Origin: Pontiellaceae bacterium B1224
GTDB taxonomy: Bacteria > Verrucomicrobiota > Kiritimatiellia > Kiritimatiellales > Pontiellaceae
Assembly (NCBI GenBank): GCA_029432815.1
Contig: JAROBA010000018.1
Location: forward strand, 1 to 64,000
Direction: 5' to 3'
Length of the DNA stretch: 64,000 nucleotides
Below the pieces are notes generated by a model. The model was given only the letters and a program-made list of their open reading frames with translations, ran no database searches and had not been told where the DNA came from. Shown here one piece after another: positions 37,340 to 47,218 of this stretch (position 1 is the stretch's first letter; every line of letters begins with the position of its first letter). The position numbers and the translations under genes are program-made.

Positions 37340-38611
37340 CTAGATGGACGGCGCGTTAGCGAGCAGATACTTCTCTGCTTCCGGACTCCACAGGCCGTTA
37401 TGTTTTTCCACGATTTCCGCGAGACCCTGATAGAGGTCGCCTTCCATGCTCTTTAGATCGTCCAGCGCAACCAGCGGCATGCTGATGTTGTTGTAAACGA
37501 GCTTTTTGCCGCCCGGAATATTCGGGAGGTTCAGCGTGGTTTCAATCACCGCATCCAGACCGCCGATGTGCGTCAGCATGGTCGATGGATTCAGTTTGCC
37601 TTCCGCCATCAGCTTCAGCGATTCAATCATGTCGTCGGTGTTACCACCGCTGGTTCCAACCACGTGCGTTGCTGCGTAGTGGACGTTGTAGAAGTTGAAT
37701 TCCGCCGCAAAGCTCGGATCGGTTGGGCCTGCAAAGAAGTTCAGACAGCCGTCAAAAGCGAGGAGTTTATCGGCCTGCTCAACAACCGGACGAACCGGTG
37801 CATATACAAACACATCGTTGAAGCCTTCGCCTTTCGGAGTGAGCGACTTGAGATAATCAATGCCCTTGCCTTCTTCAGCGGTATTCACATAGACCAGCTC
37901 AACGCCATTGGCTTTAGCTTCTTCCACCGTGTAAATTGAAGCGGCACGTTCCAGACGGGCGTTGTCGATATCAGTTACTACCAGCAATCCCGGCTTGCGG
38001 TCACAGTGCATGGCATAGTCAATCGCACCGAGGCCCATCGGACCAACGCCAGCCAACAGCGCCATGGCGCCACCTTCGACAATGCCCATTTCATGAACAT
38101 AGCTGCCCGGTTTGGTGTGGTAGTTCGCGTGAAATCCGCCCACAACGCACGACATCGGTTCCGCCAGGGAACCCATATAGTAGGAGTCACCCTGGTAGTC
38201 GAGCAGGCAGTCGTGTTCCATCACTTCGGCAGGGATGATCACATATTGTGAGTCACCGCCGATAAACTGGTAGGAATATCCCGGAGCCGACAGAATGCCC
38301 ACCGGGCCGCCTTCATAGTTGAGGGCCGGCTGGATGGAAAATTTATTGCCTGCACTGAACTGGTCCGCCCATTTGGAGCCCACTTCCACAATTTCGCCAC
38401 AGAATTCATGGCCCATAATGATCGGATTTTCCGCCACGTCGTTCGGGACACGTTTATGTTTGATGCCCTGCGATGACGATTTATAGGACGACATGCAGAT
38501 GGAGTCGGAAATAATTTTCGCGAGAATCTCATCTTCTTTGATGGCCGGAAGTTCGAACTCTTCCAGACGCAAATCTTTTTCGCCGTACATTCTTACTGCT
38601 TTAGTTTTCAT
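37340..38611 (-). CDS. Zinc-type dehydrogenase, SorE-like
   Basis: A 423-residue medium-chain dehydrogenase with NAD(P)-binding domain. The zinc/GroES-like part has MGHEFCGEIVEVGSKW (about 66-81) and the nucleotide fold LLAGVGPMGLGAIDYA followed by VVTDIDNARLERA. Length above 400 and the KSSSQGIKHKRVP segment resemble L-sorbose-1-phosphate reductase-type enzymes, so a sugar phosphate is the likely substrate. It lies between the SDR gene and ppa in one minus-strand operon. Exact substrate unknown. Confidence 0.83.
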   Translation of the reverse strand: MKTKAVRMYGEKDLRLEEFELPAIKEDEILAKIISDSICMSSYKSSSQGIKHKRVPNDVAENPIIMGHEFCGEIVEVGSKWADQFSAGNKFSIQPALNYEGGPVGILSAPGYSYQFIGGDSQYVIIPAEVMEHDCLLDYQGDSYYMGSLAEPMSCVVGGFHANYHTKPGSYVHEMGIVEGGAMALLAGVGPMGLGAIDYAMHCDRKPGLLVVTDIDNARLERAASIYTVEEAKANGVELVYVNTAEEGKGIDYLKSLTPKGEGFNDVFVYAPVRPVVEQADKLLAFDGCLNFFAGPTDPSFAAEFNFYNVHYAATHVVGTSGGNTDDMIESLKLMAEGKLNPSTMLTHIGGLDAVIETTLNLPNIPGGKKLVYNNISMPLVALDDLKSMEGDLYQGLAEIVEKHNGLWSPEAEKYLLANAPSI

Positions 38612-38666
38612 GTTTTATCCTCCGGATAAAGTTTTCAGTTAATCGTTAATGTTCGTTTTATTTAAC

Positions 38667-39740
38667 TCAGTTAAGCATGACCTGTCCACCGGTAACGGGG
38701 ATGGCCTGGCCGGTTTCGTATTTCTGTTCCACGGAATAGAGAATTGCTTTTGTGACGTCATCGCCATCGCAACCACGGTTCATCGGAACCTGTGCTTCGT
38801 AGAAACTTTTCACATCTTCAACCGTTTTAGCACCGGGCACTTTGCCCGTATTCAGATACTGAACAAACAGTCCACGATCCGGATCGCTCCAGAGCGGACC
38901 ATCGAAAAAGTTACCCGGACAAACCGTATTCACCTTCGTGTTATCGGTCACCAGCTCTTTGGCGAAACTCTGCACGAGACCGACAGAACCGAATTTGGAA
39001 CCGGCATAAGCACCGTTTTTATTGGAACCTTCCAAGGCTGACTTGGAACTGACGGTAACAATGTCGGTGAAGTATTTGCCCGTCGGTTTGTTCATGGCTT
39101 CCATGATTGGAGCAACATGCTTCGTGCAAAGGAAGAAGCCGATATAGTTTACGTCGGTCACGAACTCAAAATCTTTGAGCGACATTTCCTTCACGCTGCC
39201 CGCTTTCAGGACGCCGGCATTGCTGACAAACAGATCGATGCCACCGACGGTATCCACCACTTCGCCAACCATCTTCAGCACGGACTCTTCGTCTGTCACA
39301 TTAACCGCAACACCGAAAGCGACGGTGCGTCCGGCTTCTTTGTTGAGGTTGTCAGCCAAACGGTTAGCACCATCGACATTCATGTCAGCAATAAAGACGA
39401 GTGCGCCTTCGGCAATCAGCGAACGCACAATGCCTTCACCAAATCCCTGCGCTCCGCCGGTAACCACGCATACTTTATTATTGATCACGCCGGCACGGCC
39501 CTTAACTTTCCGAGCATTGGAAGTTCCGTTCAGTGCGTCATCATAATCTTCGCCCAGCAGAAATCCGCCGACGCCTTCAACCATGACCGAGCGTGTGCCC
39601 ATAGTGAATTTTTCCGCCAGCTCAGCTGCTGTACACGTCAGTTCAGGCTGTTCGATCGTTTCACGGGTGATAACAATATCGCCCTTCTCCCCGTCAAATG
39701 ACAGGCCTCTCAATTGAGGTGCAATTCCAAGTGTCTTCAT
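38667..39740 (-). CDS. SDR-family sugar-phosphate dehydrogenase with N-terminal extension
   Basis: A 357-residue short-chain dehydrogenase. The Rossmann motif VTGGAQGFGEG is near residue 92, SNAG near 170, and Ser/Tyr/Lys catalytic residues are in VSSKSALEGSNKNGAYAGSK. It resembles sorbitol-6-phosphate 2-dehydrogenase. The first 85 residues precede the Rossmann fold and contain VEGVGGFLLGEDYDDA, like the PGVGxFxxGKDxxxA end of the class II aldolase half in bifunctional rhamnulose-1-phosphate aldolase/dehydrogenases. Its ATG overlaps the PHP gene stop by 4 bases. Specific substrate not proven. Confidence 0.83.
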   Translation of the reverse strand: MKTLGIAPQLRGLSFDGEKGDIVITRETIEQPELTCTAAELAEKFTMGTRSVMVEGVGGFLLGEDYDDALNGTSNARKVKGRAGVINNKVCVVTGGAQGFGEGIVRSLIAEGALVFIADMNVDGANRLADNLNKEAGRTVAFGVAVNVTDEESVLKMVGEVVDTVGGIDLFVSNAGVLKAGSVKEMSLKDFEFVTDVNYIGFFLCTKHVAPIMEAMNKPTGKYFTDIVTVSSKSALEGSNKNGAYAGSKFGSVGLVQSFAKELVTDNTKVNTVCPGNFFDGPLWSDPDRGLFVQYLNTGKVPGAKTVEDVKSFYEAQVPMNRGCDGDDVTKAILYSVEQKYETGQAIPVTGGQVMLN

Positions 39741-41038
39741 ATTAATTCAACCGCCTTTTCGGGTTTAGTGTGGTCCATACGTTTTCCAATATCCGCATAC
39801 TTGGCTAAACGTTCATCCAGGCTCATCGAGGCCATCGGATTTTCCGGACTGAACAACGCAAGTTTCGGATCCTGCGCCGCCAGTTTTTCGTGGGCAATCA
39901 GCGCCCAGGCCGCATCGGCCAAATGTTCAAATTCCGGTTCGAGCAGAATCGGGCAGTTGAACGACTGCCGCGAACTGTTGATGTCTACGCCGCTGATTTC
40001 CATCAGGCCGTTTTCCTTGCACAGCTTTTGCAGACGAGCCAGCTGCTCCCGTGTGTTGCGCGGAGGCATATACGTGATCGCCTGAAAACCGATCTTCGCC
40101 AGTTCAGGAATCAGGTCATCCAGAAAATCATCTTCAAATTTTTCAGCTTTCTTATCTCCGGTTGGCGATTCGCCCACATCGCCCAGATAGGCATACGCCG
40201 GAATGGCGCCGATTTCATTGGCGAATTCAACCGCCTTATACACCGTCATACATTCTTCATAGCTCGACTGCAGGAAGAACTCCGGTACGAGCGACGATTT
40301 AAATGCACCCAGCAGGTCATAGGCATAATGCGGGTTATAGACTTCCAGCAAAACATCCCGCAGACTTCCAGACAGTGGAATTTTCAACTGGTTTTCCACG
40401 AAATCAACCAAAGGCTGCCCTTTGCCGCACTTTTCAATCAGCTTGAGAGAAAGCGCATAAAGAATGTGACGTTCGGTAATCGATCCACCGTTTGCCGCCT
40501 GAGAAATCGGCACGACATCTTCATCAAAGTCCAGCAACGGAGCACCGCGCTCCTCCAGTACCCGATTCAGTTTTTCCACTTCCTTCCGGTCGCGGCGAAT
40601 GCGGGCCTCGTGAATCGGTTTCAGGAAATTTTCCATAGCCTGGAACTTATCGGCCGGAATTCCATGAAACGCAATATAGGTAATATTCGCTTCATCAGGG
40701 TTATTCGTTTTCCGCCCCTGCATGATGGTGTCATCCATGTTCACCCGGATTTCACAACCCGCTGTGCTGGCAATGTTCACCACCTTTGCGGCTTCAAGAA
40801 ATTCAGCACAACCCGACACCGAATCGTGGTCCATAATGCCCACGGTCCGCAGGCCGGCTTCCGCCGCTTTCACCGCAATCATTGTCGGCGAATATGGACT
40901 GAAGGAATAACAGGAATGAACATGATTGTTCACTTCCTCGGTCTGCTTCACACCCTGTTTGCAGCGATCCTCACCCAGTTCACGAACCGCCGCGAGGCGG
41001 GCTCCGACTGTGGAGGCGTTTAAATCTTCATAACCCAT
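39737..41038 (-). CDS. PHP-domain phosphoesterase-like protein
   Basis: A 433-residue protein with a PHP metal-dependent hydrolase core: NNHVHSCYSFSPYSP (HxH motif near residue 40), GIMDHDSVSGCAEFLEAA (second metal motif) and GCEIRVN, with a C-terminal SGVDINSSRQ. Such proteins hydrolyse phosphate esters or act in histidinol or DNA metabolism; this one is a non-polymerase family of unknown substrate. The start at 41038 (MGYEDLNAST) is preferred over an upstream ATG inside repeat-like sequence. It sits between the dehydrogenase-complex E1 and the SDR, with a 4-base overlap to the latter. Confidence 0.85.
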   Translation of the reverse strand: MGYEDLNASTVGARLAAVRELGEDRCKQGVKQTEEVNNHVHSCYSFSPYSPTMIAVKAAEAGLRTVGIMDHDSVSGCAEFLEAAKVVNIASTAGCEIRVNMDDTIMQGRKTNNPDEANITYIAFHGIPADKFQAMENFLKPIHEARIRRDRKEVEKLNRVLEERGAPLLDFDEDVVPISQAANGGSITERHILYALSLKLIEKCGKGQPLVDFVENQLKIPLSGSLRDVLLEVYNPHYAYDLLGAFKSSLVPEFFLQSSYEECMTVYKAVEFANEIGAIPAYAYLGDVGESPTGDKKAEKFEDDFLDDLIPELAKIGFQAITYMPPRNTREQLARLQKLCKENGLMEISGVDINSSRQSFNCPILLEPEFEHLADAAWALIAHEKLAAQDPKLALFSPENPMASMSLDERLAKYADIGKRMDHTKPEKAVELI

Positions 41039-41063
41039 GATTAAACCTTTGGTTTCGTGATGA

Positions 41064-41099
41064 GTGACGATTGAAACGTGATTACGCCTCAATCGTCAC
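41064..41099. repeat. 11-bp inverted repeat between E1 and PHP genes
   Basis: GTGACGATTGA (41064-41074) and TCAATCGTCAC (41089-41099) form a perfect hairpin with a 14-base loop inside the operon. No T-run follows, so it is more likely a REP-like or processing hairpin than a terminator. Confidence 0.7.
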
Positions 41100-41109
41100 G
41101 CTTCACTCG

Positions 41110-43563
41110 TTACACACCCAGACGTGCGATGCGCTGCATCTCGCCGTTGGTGTAGTTGTGTTGAACCACATGACCTGGCAGCGGAACCACACGTTCGTGA
41201 ATCGCGTCGATGATCCAGCTCGCCTGCGGGAAGTAATCCGTTTCCATTTCCGCAGCAGGTGAGATCCAGTTCTTCGCACCGATTACAACCGGCGGCGCAT
41301 CGAGGTAGTCGAAGCACAGGTTGGTCAGGTTCGCCGCAATGTTGTGCAGGCAGGAGCCACGCTCAACCGAGTCGGAAGCCAGAACAACACGTCCGGTTTT
41401 CTTGATGGACTCAACCAGCTTGTCGTAGTTCAGCGGATTCACGAAACGAAGGTCGATCAGTTCGACATCCATGCCGTACTTCTCTTTCATTTCGTCGACC
41501 ACTTTCATACCACTGTAGAGAACCGGGCCGAGGGTGATCAGCGTCAGATCTTTACCCTGTGTGCGTACTGCTGGTTCGCCTTCTTCGGTTTCGAAGTAGC
41601 CTTCCGGAACACCGGCTTTTTCGAACAGCTCGCCCACACCGTAGGTTTTCTGCGATTCGAAGAAGATCACCGGATCCGTTCCGGCCAGCGCCAGGTTCAA
41701 CATGCCTTTGGCATCGTTGGTTGTTGCCGGATAGTACACTTTCAGACCCGGGATATGGTTAACCATAGCGGTCCAGTCCTGCGAGTGCTGAGCACCGTAT
41801 TTGTTACCAACCGACACACGCAGCGTCAGCGGCATTTTCAGGATTCCGGCCGACATGGACTGCCACTTGGAAATCTGGTTGAAGATTTCGTCACCGGCGC
41901 GGCCCATGAAGTCGCAATACATCAGCTCAGCCACCACGCGGCCGCCGCTCAGGGCATACCCACAGGCGGTACCCACGATTCCGCCTTCGGAAATCGGAGA
42001 GTTGAACAGACGATGGTAAGGCAGCAATTCAGTCAGGCCATTGTAGCAGGCGAATGCACCACCCCAGTCGCGGTTTTCTTCACCGTAAGCGATCATGGTC
42101 GGGTCCGTTGTGAAACGGTGCGCCATGGCTTCGAAGATACCGTCGCGGTAGGTGTAGAGCTGGTTGGCTTTGTAAGGAGCACCATTTTCATCAAACGCAT
42201 AACGCTGTTTGCGTTTCAGTTTTTTAACACGTGCATTGTCTTCCAGCTTTTCGAGCAGTTCCGGCTCACGGTCGTCAAACTTTTCAACCTTGCTGTTAGA
42301 GAACATCATGCCTTCGATCTGGTTGACGTCGGAATACGGGGAAACCGTTTCGTCGATGGAAAGCTTCATCGCTTTGGAAACCTTGGCAACCACCTTGGCT
42401 TTCAGCGCTTCCGCGTCGGCTTCCGTGAGAGCACCATTGCTGATGAGGTATTCACCGAAGTTGCGAACGCAATCCGCTTCTTCCCACATTTCCATTTCTT
42501 CTTTTGAACGATAGGAAGAGGCATCGGAAGGAGAGTGACCGGACATACGGTAGGTAATGATGTCGAGCAGAACCGGCCCCTTACCGTCTTCGAGGATCTT
42601 CTTCTTGCGTTCGGTTGCATCCGCAACGGCCAACGGGTTGTAACCGTCGACGCGCTCAGCGTGCATCTGGTCCGGGTTAACACCGGCACCGATACGGGCA
42701 GCAAACTTGTAGCTCATGGTTTCACCCACGGTCTGTCCACCCATGCCATACTGGTTGTTCATGATGTTGATCATTACGGGGGGATGTCCAAACTCTTTGT
42801 CCCAGAGTTCAACATACTGGTCCATCGCAGCCATCCAGATGCCTTCATACACCGGTCCGCAACCCATGGCTGCGTCACCGATGTTGGCAATCACGATACC
42901 CGGTTTGCGGTTGATCAGCTTGTTCATCGCAGAACCAACGGAGATGTCGGCAGAGCCGCCCACCAACGCATTGTTCGGCATGGAGCCGAAAGGAATAAAG
43001 AAGGCATGCATGGAGCCGCCGAGACCTTTGTTGATACCGGTCTGACGAGCAAAAATTTCCGCCAGTGTTCCGTAGAGGATGAAGTCCTGAGCCAGATCCT
43101 TGACACTATCCTGCGATCCGTCTTTAACAACGTTCAGTGTGGCGCCATCGAAGAAGTCTTCCATGATGGTGTTCAGTTTGTCGTCGTCCAGCTTATCGAT
43201 GGCAGAAAGACATTTCGCCATGATTTCACCGTGTGAACGGTGCGAACCGAAAATGTAGTCATCGGTGTTGAGGTGAACAGACTGACCAACTGCGGCGGCT
43301 TCCTGACCGATAGACAAGTGAGCCGGTCCGGGGTGATTATATTCCATACCTTCGTAGGAACCCTGAACCTTAATCTGGTTCAGCATGGTTTCGAACTCAC
43401 GGATGATGAGCATGTCGTAGTACATCTTAACGAGACGATCTTTACCGTATTTCTTCTCTTCCTTCTTGTAGTCCGATTTGTACTGGTTGATCGGAATCGA
43501 TTTGAAGGTGACTTCCCCTGCTTTACGGGATTCTTCTGGACGTATTACTTGATCTTTAGGCAT
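41110..43563 (-). CDS. 2-oxoacid dehydrogenase E1, fused alpha and beta subunits
   Basis: An 817-residue protein carrying both E1 halves. The alpha half (to about 450) has [25 protein letters not shown] and the thiamine-diphosphate motif GDAAMG...[12 protein letters not shown]. The beta half (about 480-817) has [29 protein letters not shown] and the C-terminal transketolase-type domain with [15 protein letters not shown]. It decarboxylates pyruvate or a related oxoacid and acetylates the E2 lipoyl arm. Fused E1 is unusual but known in some anaerobes and PVC bacteria. E3 and E2 lie just upstream in the operon. Confidence 0.92.
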   Translation of the reverse strand: MPKDQVIRPEESRKAGEVTFKSIPINQYKSDYKKEEKKYGKDRLVKMYYDMLIIREFETMLNQIKVQGSYEGMEYNHPGPAHLSIGQEAAAVGQSVHLNTDDYIFGSHRSHGEIMAKCLSAIDKLDDDKLNTIMEDFFDGATLNVVKDGSQDSVKDLAQDFILYGTLAEIFARQTGINKGLGGSMHAFFIPFGSMPNNALVGGSADISVGSAMNKLINRKPGIVIANIGDAAMGCGPVYEGIWMAAMDQYVELWDKEFGHPPVMINIMNNQYGMGGQTVGETMSYKFAARIGAGVNPDQMHAERVDGYNPLAVADATERKKKILEDGKGPVLLDIITYRMSGHSPSDASSYRSKEEMEMWEEADCVRNFGEYLISNGALTEADAEALKAKVVAKVSKAMKLSIDETVSPYSDVNQIEGMMFSNSKVEKFDDREPELLEKLEDNARVKKLKRKQRYAFDENGAPYKANQLYTYRDGIFEAMAHRFTTDPTMIAYGEENRDWGGAFACYNGLTELLPYHRLFNSPISEGGIVGTACGYALSGGRVVAELMYCDFMGRAGDEIFNQISKWQSMSAGILKMPLTLRVSVGNKYGAQHSQDWTAMVNHIPGLKVYYPATTNDAKGMLNLALAGTDPVIFFESQKTYGVGELFEKAGVPEGYFETEEGEPAVRTQGKDLTLITLGPVLYSGMKVVDEMKEKYGMDVELIDLRFVNPLNYDKLVESIKKTGRVVLASDSVERGSCLHNIAANLTNLCFDYLDAPPVVIGAKNWISPAAEMETDYFPQASWIIDAIHERVVPLPGHVVQHNYTNGEMQRIARLGV

Positions 43564-43586
43564 TGGTTTTCTCCTGATTAATTCTA

Positions 43587-45305
43587 TTAAAACTGAAACA
43601 TGGTTGAGCGGATAACTTCTCCAACGGTTGGATGCGGGAAGACAATTTCCTGAACGTCTTCAACGCGCAGACCAGACTCGATCAACGCGGCAGCCCCCCA
43701 GATAAATTCTGAACAATAAGCACCGAAGGCATGAACACCGAGCAGCGCACGGGTATCGGAGTCGATCACGACTTTTACTGAACCCGGCCCCTTCTTACCG
43801 TTCTCAGCCAGAAAACGTCCGCTCATAATCAATGGAAGTTGAGCAGATTCAACGTTATGCCCAGCTTCCTTCGCCTGTTCTTCGGTCATTCCGCAACCGG
43901 CAATTTCGGGGATGGAATAAACGGCCCACGGAATCGCGTTCGTACGGAAACAATCTTTCTTACCGAGAATCGTATTCAGCGCAACCTCACCCATGCGGGT
44001 GGCGGAGTGCGCGAGCTGCGACTTACCGGTCACATCGCCGATCGCATACACGTTCGGCAGATTCGTACGCATCTGATCGTCGGCTTTAATTCCGCGGCGA
44101 TCAAAGTCCAGACCGGCTTCTTCAAAGCCCATGCCTGAAAGGTTCGGCGCACGACCGACCGACATCAGAACGATATCGGCGTTAACCGATTTTTCTTCGC
44201 CCGACTTCGTGGTGTATTTCACGTCGTGGCCATCAATAGCCGTTACGCGGCAGCCGAGATTGAAATTAACCTTACCCTTAAGGGCTTTACGGAAGGCCTG
44301 TGCTTGACCGTTGTCCATGAAGGGGATGATTTCGTCGAGCATTTCAATGATGTCGACCTTCACGCCGAGACTACTAAAGAAACTGGCGAACTCAACACCG
44401 ATCACACCGCCGCCGATAACGGCCAACGACTTCGGCATTTCTTCAACGCTCAGAATTTCCTTACTGGTCATCACGTGCGGCTGATCAGCACCGGGGATCG
44501 GCGGAACAAACGGCGAACCACCCGTGGCAATAACCACGTTGTCACCTTCGTAAACCGTTCCGGCCACTTCCACCTTGCGGGATCCAAGCAACTTGGCTTC
44601 ACCATACAGAACTTCGACCTTATTCTTCTTCATCATGCCGGCAATTCCGCCGCGCAGTGTTTCAATCACGTCCTGCTTCCAGGCCATGACTTTCGGAAGG
44701 TCAAAACTGACATCGCCCGTAGTAACGCCGAATTCCGGAGCTTCTTTGGCGTGTACATAATGTTTGGCCGAGTTGAGCAGGGTCTTCGTCGGGATGCAGC
44801 CCCAGTTCAGGCAGACACCGCCGAGATATTTCTTTTCGACCAACAGAACCTTCTGGCCCTTATGTGCCGCGCGTTCAGCCATTTCATAGCCGCCCGGTCC
44901 GGCACCGATAATGATGATGTCGTATTGAGCGCCGGTGGAAACTTTCGCAACCGGAGCAGGAGCAGCGGCGGGTGCCGGAGCAGCCTTTTCTTCAGGTTTC
45001 ACATTTCCAGTTTCAGGTTTCGCAGCAGCAATCGCGTCCGCAGGACGAAGATTGCTGATGTCTTCACCGGGAGCGCCGATGACAGCAATTACTTTGAGAA
45101 CTTCAACGTCGGCGTCGGCCGGATAGAAGATGCCCAGCACCGTTCCATCCGCCGTGGCTTCCACTTCAAAGGTCGCTTTATCGGTTTCCACCTCACAGAG
45201 CGCCTGCCCTGTTGTAACGGTATCGCCTTCCGCAACTTTCCATTCGATAATGATACAGGACTCAACAGACTGTCCCTGTCTCGGCATTAATACTTCAGTA
45301 GCCAT
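43587..45305 (-). CDS. lpdA: Dihydrolipoamide dehydrogenase (E3) with lipoyl domain
   Basis: A 572-residue flavoprotein with an N-terminal lipoyl domain (1 to about 80, [13 protein letters not shown] with the lipoylated Lys near 43), an Ala/Pro-rich linker, then FAD binding ([18 protein letters not shown]), the redox disulfide [18 protein letters not shown] binding ([14 protein letters not shown]) and the C-terminal [13 protein letters not shown] with the catalytic His. It reoxidises dihydrolipoamide. The lipoyl domain closely matches that of the E2 gene next door at protein level. Confidence 0.95.
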   Translation of the reverse strand: MATEVLMPRQGQSVESCIIIEWKVAEGDTVTTGQALCEVETDKATFEVEATADGTVLGIFYPADADVEVLKVIAVIGAPGEDISNLRPADAIAAAKPETGNVKPEEKAAPAPAAAPAPVAKVSTGAQYDIIIIGAGPGGYEMAERAAHKGQKVLLVEKKYLGGVCLNWGCIPTKTLLNSAKHYVHAKEAPEFGVTTGDVSFDLPKVMAWKQDVIETLRGGIAGMMKKNKVEVLYGEAKLLGSRKVEVAGTVYEGDNVVIATGGSPFVPPIPGADQPHVMTSKEILSVEEMPKSLAVIGGGVIGVEFASFFSSLGVKVDIIEMLDEIIPFMDNGQAQAFRKALKGKVNFNLGCRVTAIDGHDVKYTTKSGEEKSVNADIVLMSVGRAPNLSGMGFEEAGLDFDRRGIKADDQMRTNLPNVYAIGDVTGKSQLAHSATRMGEVALNTILGKKDCFRTNAIPWAVYSIPEIAGCGMTEEQAKEAGHNVESAQLPLIMSGRFLAENGKKGPGSVKVVIDSDTRALLGVHAFGAYCSEFIWGAAALIESGLRVEDVQEIVFPHPTVGEVIRSTMFQF

Positions 45306-45316
45306 TGTTTTCTCCT

Positions 45317-46663
45317 TTATCCAGCCAGAGTCAATTCGAATGCAGCGAGTTTCTGACGCATACTCGCGAGGAAACGAGCAGCCGGTGCTCCGTCTGCGGC
45401 AGCGTGGTCGAACGTGAGCGAGAGGCCCATGTGCGGAACAAAGTCGGCACCGCCGTCTTTATTCATCACCGGTTTCGGCTGAATCGCGCAAACACCGAGG
45501 ATACCGACTTCCGGAGCATTCAGTACCGGCGTGAAACTTTCGATTCCCATGGCACCGAGGTTGGTTACCGTGAAGGTACCGCCGCTCAGGGCATCCGGAT
45601 CAATCGTACCGTCGATGCAAGCCCCCGCCAAACGTTTGGTTTCGGCAGAAAGCTGCTTGAGGGTCATCAGGTTGGCGTAGCGAATCACCGGAACCATCAG
45701 GCCGCGCGGGGTATCGACTGCAACACCGAGATGCACATTTTCGAACTCAACAATTTTTGTGCCGAGCATATGCGCGTTGAGTTCCGGGAATTCGATGAGC
45801 GTTTTGACCGTGGCATAAAGTACAACATCGTTAATCGTGATCCCACCAACACCGACTTCTTCCGGAGCATTCTTACACTTGGAGCGATATCCGAGAACGG
45901 AGCGGGCATCGGCTGACGTGTTGAGCGTGAGCTGTGCTGTGCTCTGCAGTGAGTTGAGCATACGACCGGCAACCACTTTACGAACACCCTTAACCGGAAT
46001 CTCTTTAACGTTACCCGGGAAGTCCATCGAAGCAACGGCTTCGCCGACCGCTTCCGGAGCAACCGTCATCAGATCGGCCGCAACAACGCGTCCGCCCATT
46101 CCGGTTCCAACGGCTGGAATCGTGAGTCCTTCAGCAGCGGCTTTCGCGGCGGCGGCTGGCGTAACGGCCTGCGCGGCTTCAACGTCGCGTTCAATCACGC
46201 GGCCATTCGGGCCGGAACCCGCGAGTGTGGTCGGATCAATCCCCTTCTTCGCGGCCAAATTCTTAGCGCGGGGTGAAACGCCGGTACTTGAGTTTGAAAC
46301 TTGAGACGTGAAACTTGAAACGGGTGTTTCCTGAACAACTGGCTTTTCTTCAGGTTTCACATTTCCAGTTTCAGGTTTCTGTTCAGCGCTTTCGTCCGCA
46401 GGACGTAAAGCGCTGATGTCTTCTCCCGGTTCACCGATAACGGCGATGACTTTCAATACTTCAACATCGGCGTCGGCGGGATAAAAGATTCCCAGCACCG
46501 TTCCGGATGCAGTGGCTTCCACTTCAAAGGTCGCCTTATCAGTTTCCACTTCGCAGAGCGCCTGCCCCTCGGTGACTATGTCACCTTCGCTTACGCTCCA
46601 TTCGATGATGATGCAGGACTCTACAGATTGTCCCTGCCTCGGCATTAGCACTTCAGTAGCCAT
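45317..46663 (-). CDS. Dihydrolipoamide acetyltransferase (E2)
   Basis: A 448-residue acyltransferase: N-terminal lipoyl domain (1 to about 80), flexible linker, peripheral-subunit-binding domain (SPRAKNLAAKKGIDPTTLAG then GPNGRVIERDV, about 130-165) and a catalytic domain ending in the HxxxDG motif LTFDHAAADGAPAARFL. It transfers the acyl group to CoA. It is the first gene of the complex (E2 > E3 > E1). Palindrome at 46105-46119 encodes IPAVGT. Substrate is probably pyruvate, but branched-chain or acetoin-type cannot be excluded. Confidence 0.93.
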   Translation of the reverse strand: MATEVLMPRQGQSVESCIIIEWSVSEGDIVTEGQALCEVETDKATFEVEATASGTVLGIFYPADADVEVLKVIAVIGEPGEDISALRPADESAEQKPETGNVKPEEKPVVQETPVSSFTSQVSNSSTGVSPRAKNLAAKKGIDPTTLAGSGPNGRVIERDVEAAQAVTPAAAAKAAAEGLTIPAVGTGMGGRVVAADLMTVAPEAVGEAVASMDFPGNVKEIPVKGVRKVVAGRMLNSLQSTAQLTLNTSADARSVLGYRSKCKNAPEEVGVGGITINDVVLYATVKTLIEFPELNAHMLGTKIVEFENVHLGVAVDTPRGLMVPVIRYANLMTLKQLSAETKRLAGACIDGTIDPDALSGGTFTVTNLGAMGIESFTPVLNAPEVGILGVCAIQPKPVMNKDGGADFVPHMGLSLTFDHAAADGAPAARFLASMRQKLAAFELTLAG

Positions 46664-46704
46664 AATATGATTCTCCTGTTAGTCGAATGAACCAAAGATG
46701 AGAG

Positions 46705-47217
46705 GAACCGTAGATAACTGAACAAGGAATAATGAATTTCGAAGGTACAACACACCCTTTTCATTCTTTGGTTCCATGATCGTTTGTCTACGATTCATTA
46801 TTTCATCAACGGACCCCATCCTTCTTTATATTCTGTTTCGCTGTCTTAATTGAGGTTACAAAAATTGATATGAGCTCATTTGCTTCATCAGCCAATGGCT
46901 GAAGTTTTTCGGCATTGAGCATCTCGGCTTTCATTACGATTTTAAGGCAGATACGTGTCTCACGAAGTTCTTTTAGAGAAACGCTCATCTTATGCACAAA
47001 ATCCTTGCGAGATTCTGCGCCCTGCGCTTCACCGTAGTTCAATGCAGGAGACGATCCGCTACGACAAAGCTGCCCGGCAAGGTGTTGACCGGCCTTAGTC
47101 AAAGGCAATGAATCTGACACCTTGATGCATCGGGCAGCAAACCCGACCAACCGGTCTTCCAGATCAAATGTTTTTTCCTTCGACATTTACTATTCCTTAT
47201 TCGTTACTCTGCGGTTC
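46705..47217. mobile_element. Four-helix-bundle cassette flanked by 41-bp inverted repeats
   Basis: The sequence from GAACCG to GAAGG at 46705-46745 and its inverted counterpart at 47177-47217 match at 32 of 41 positions without gaps. They enclose the four-helix-bundle gene (46806-47186), whose start codon lies in the right arm. Related genes are known as intervening sequences in 23S rRNA genes. An insertable cassette is an inference from the symmetry. Confidence 0.55.
46806..47186 (-). CDS. Four-helix-bundle protein (23S rRNA IVS-type)
   Basis: A 126-residue helical protein of the family found in 23S rRNA intervening sequences and elsewhere. Typical segments are LVGFAARCIKVSDSLP near the start, GQLCRSGSSPALNYGEAQGA (about 34-53) and SLKELRETRICLKIV. 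Members form ring-like oligomers and some act as accessory proteins of diversity-generating retroelements, but most have no known function. It is inserted between deoR and the E2 gene, inside an inverted-repeat cassette. No reverse transcriptase lies nearby. Confidence 0.87.
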   Translation of the reverse strand: MSKEKTFDLEDRLVGFAARCIKVSDSLPLTKAGQHLAGQLCRSGSSPALNYGEAQGAESRKDFVHKMSVSLKELRETRICLKIVMKAEMLNAEKLQPLADEANELISIFVTSIKTAKQNIKKDGVR

Positions 47218-47218
47218 T

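Noticed and set aside
40365-40379. TTCCAGACAGTGGAA as a member of the palindrome family
   Set aside because: It breaks the YTGGAA half-site, so it was left out of the count.
39890-42507. Two plus-strand frames of 377 and 387 codons opposite the PHP and E1 genes
   Set aside because: No motifs or start signals; both lie wholly opposite well-supported genes.
45047-46663. Near-identical lipoyl domains in E3 and E2 as recent gene conversion
   Set aside because: The protein sequences match closely but many synonymous sites differ, so shared constraint is a better explanation than recent copying.
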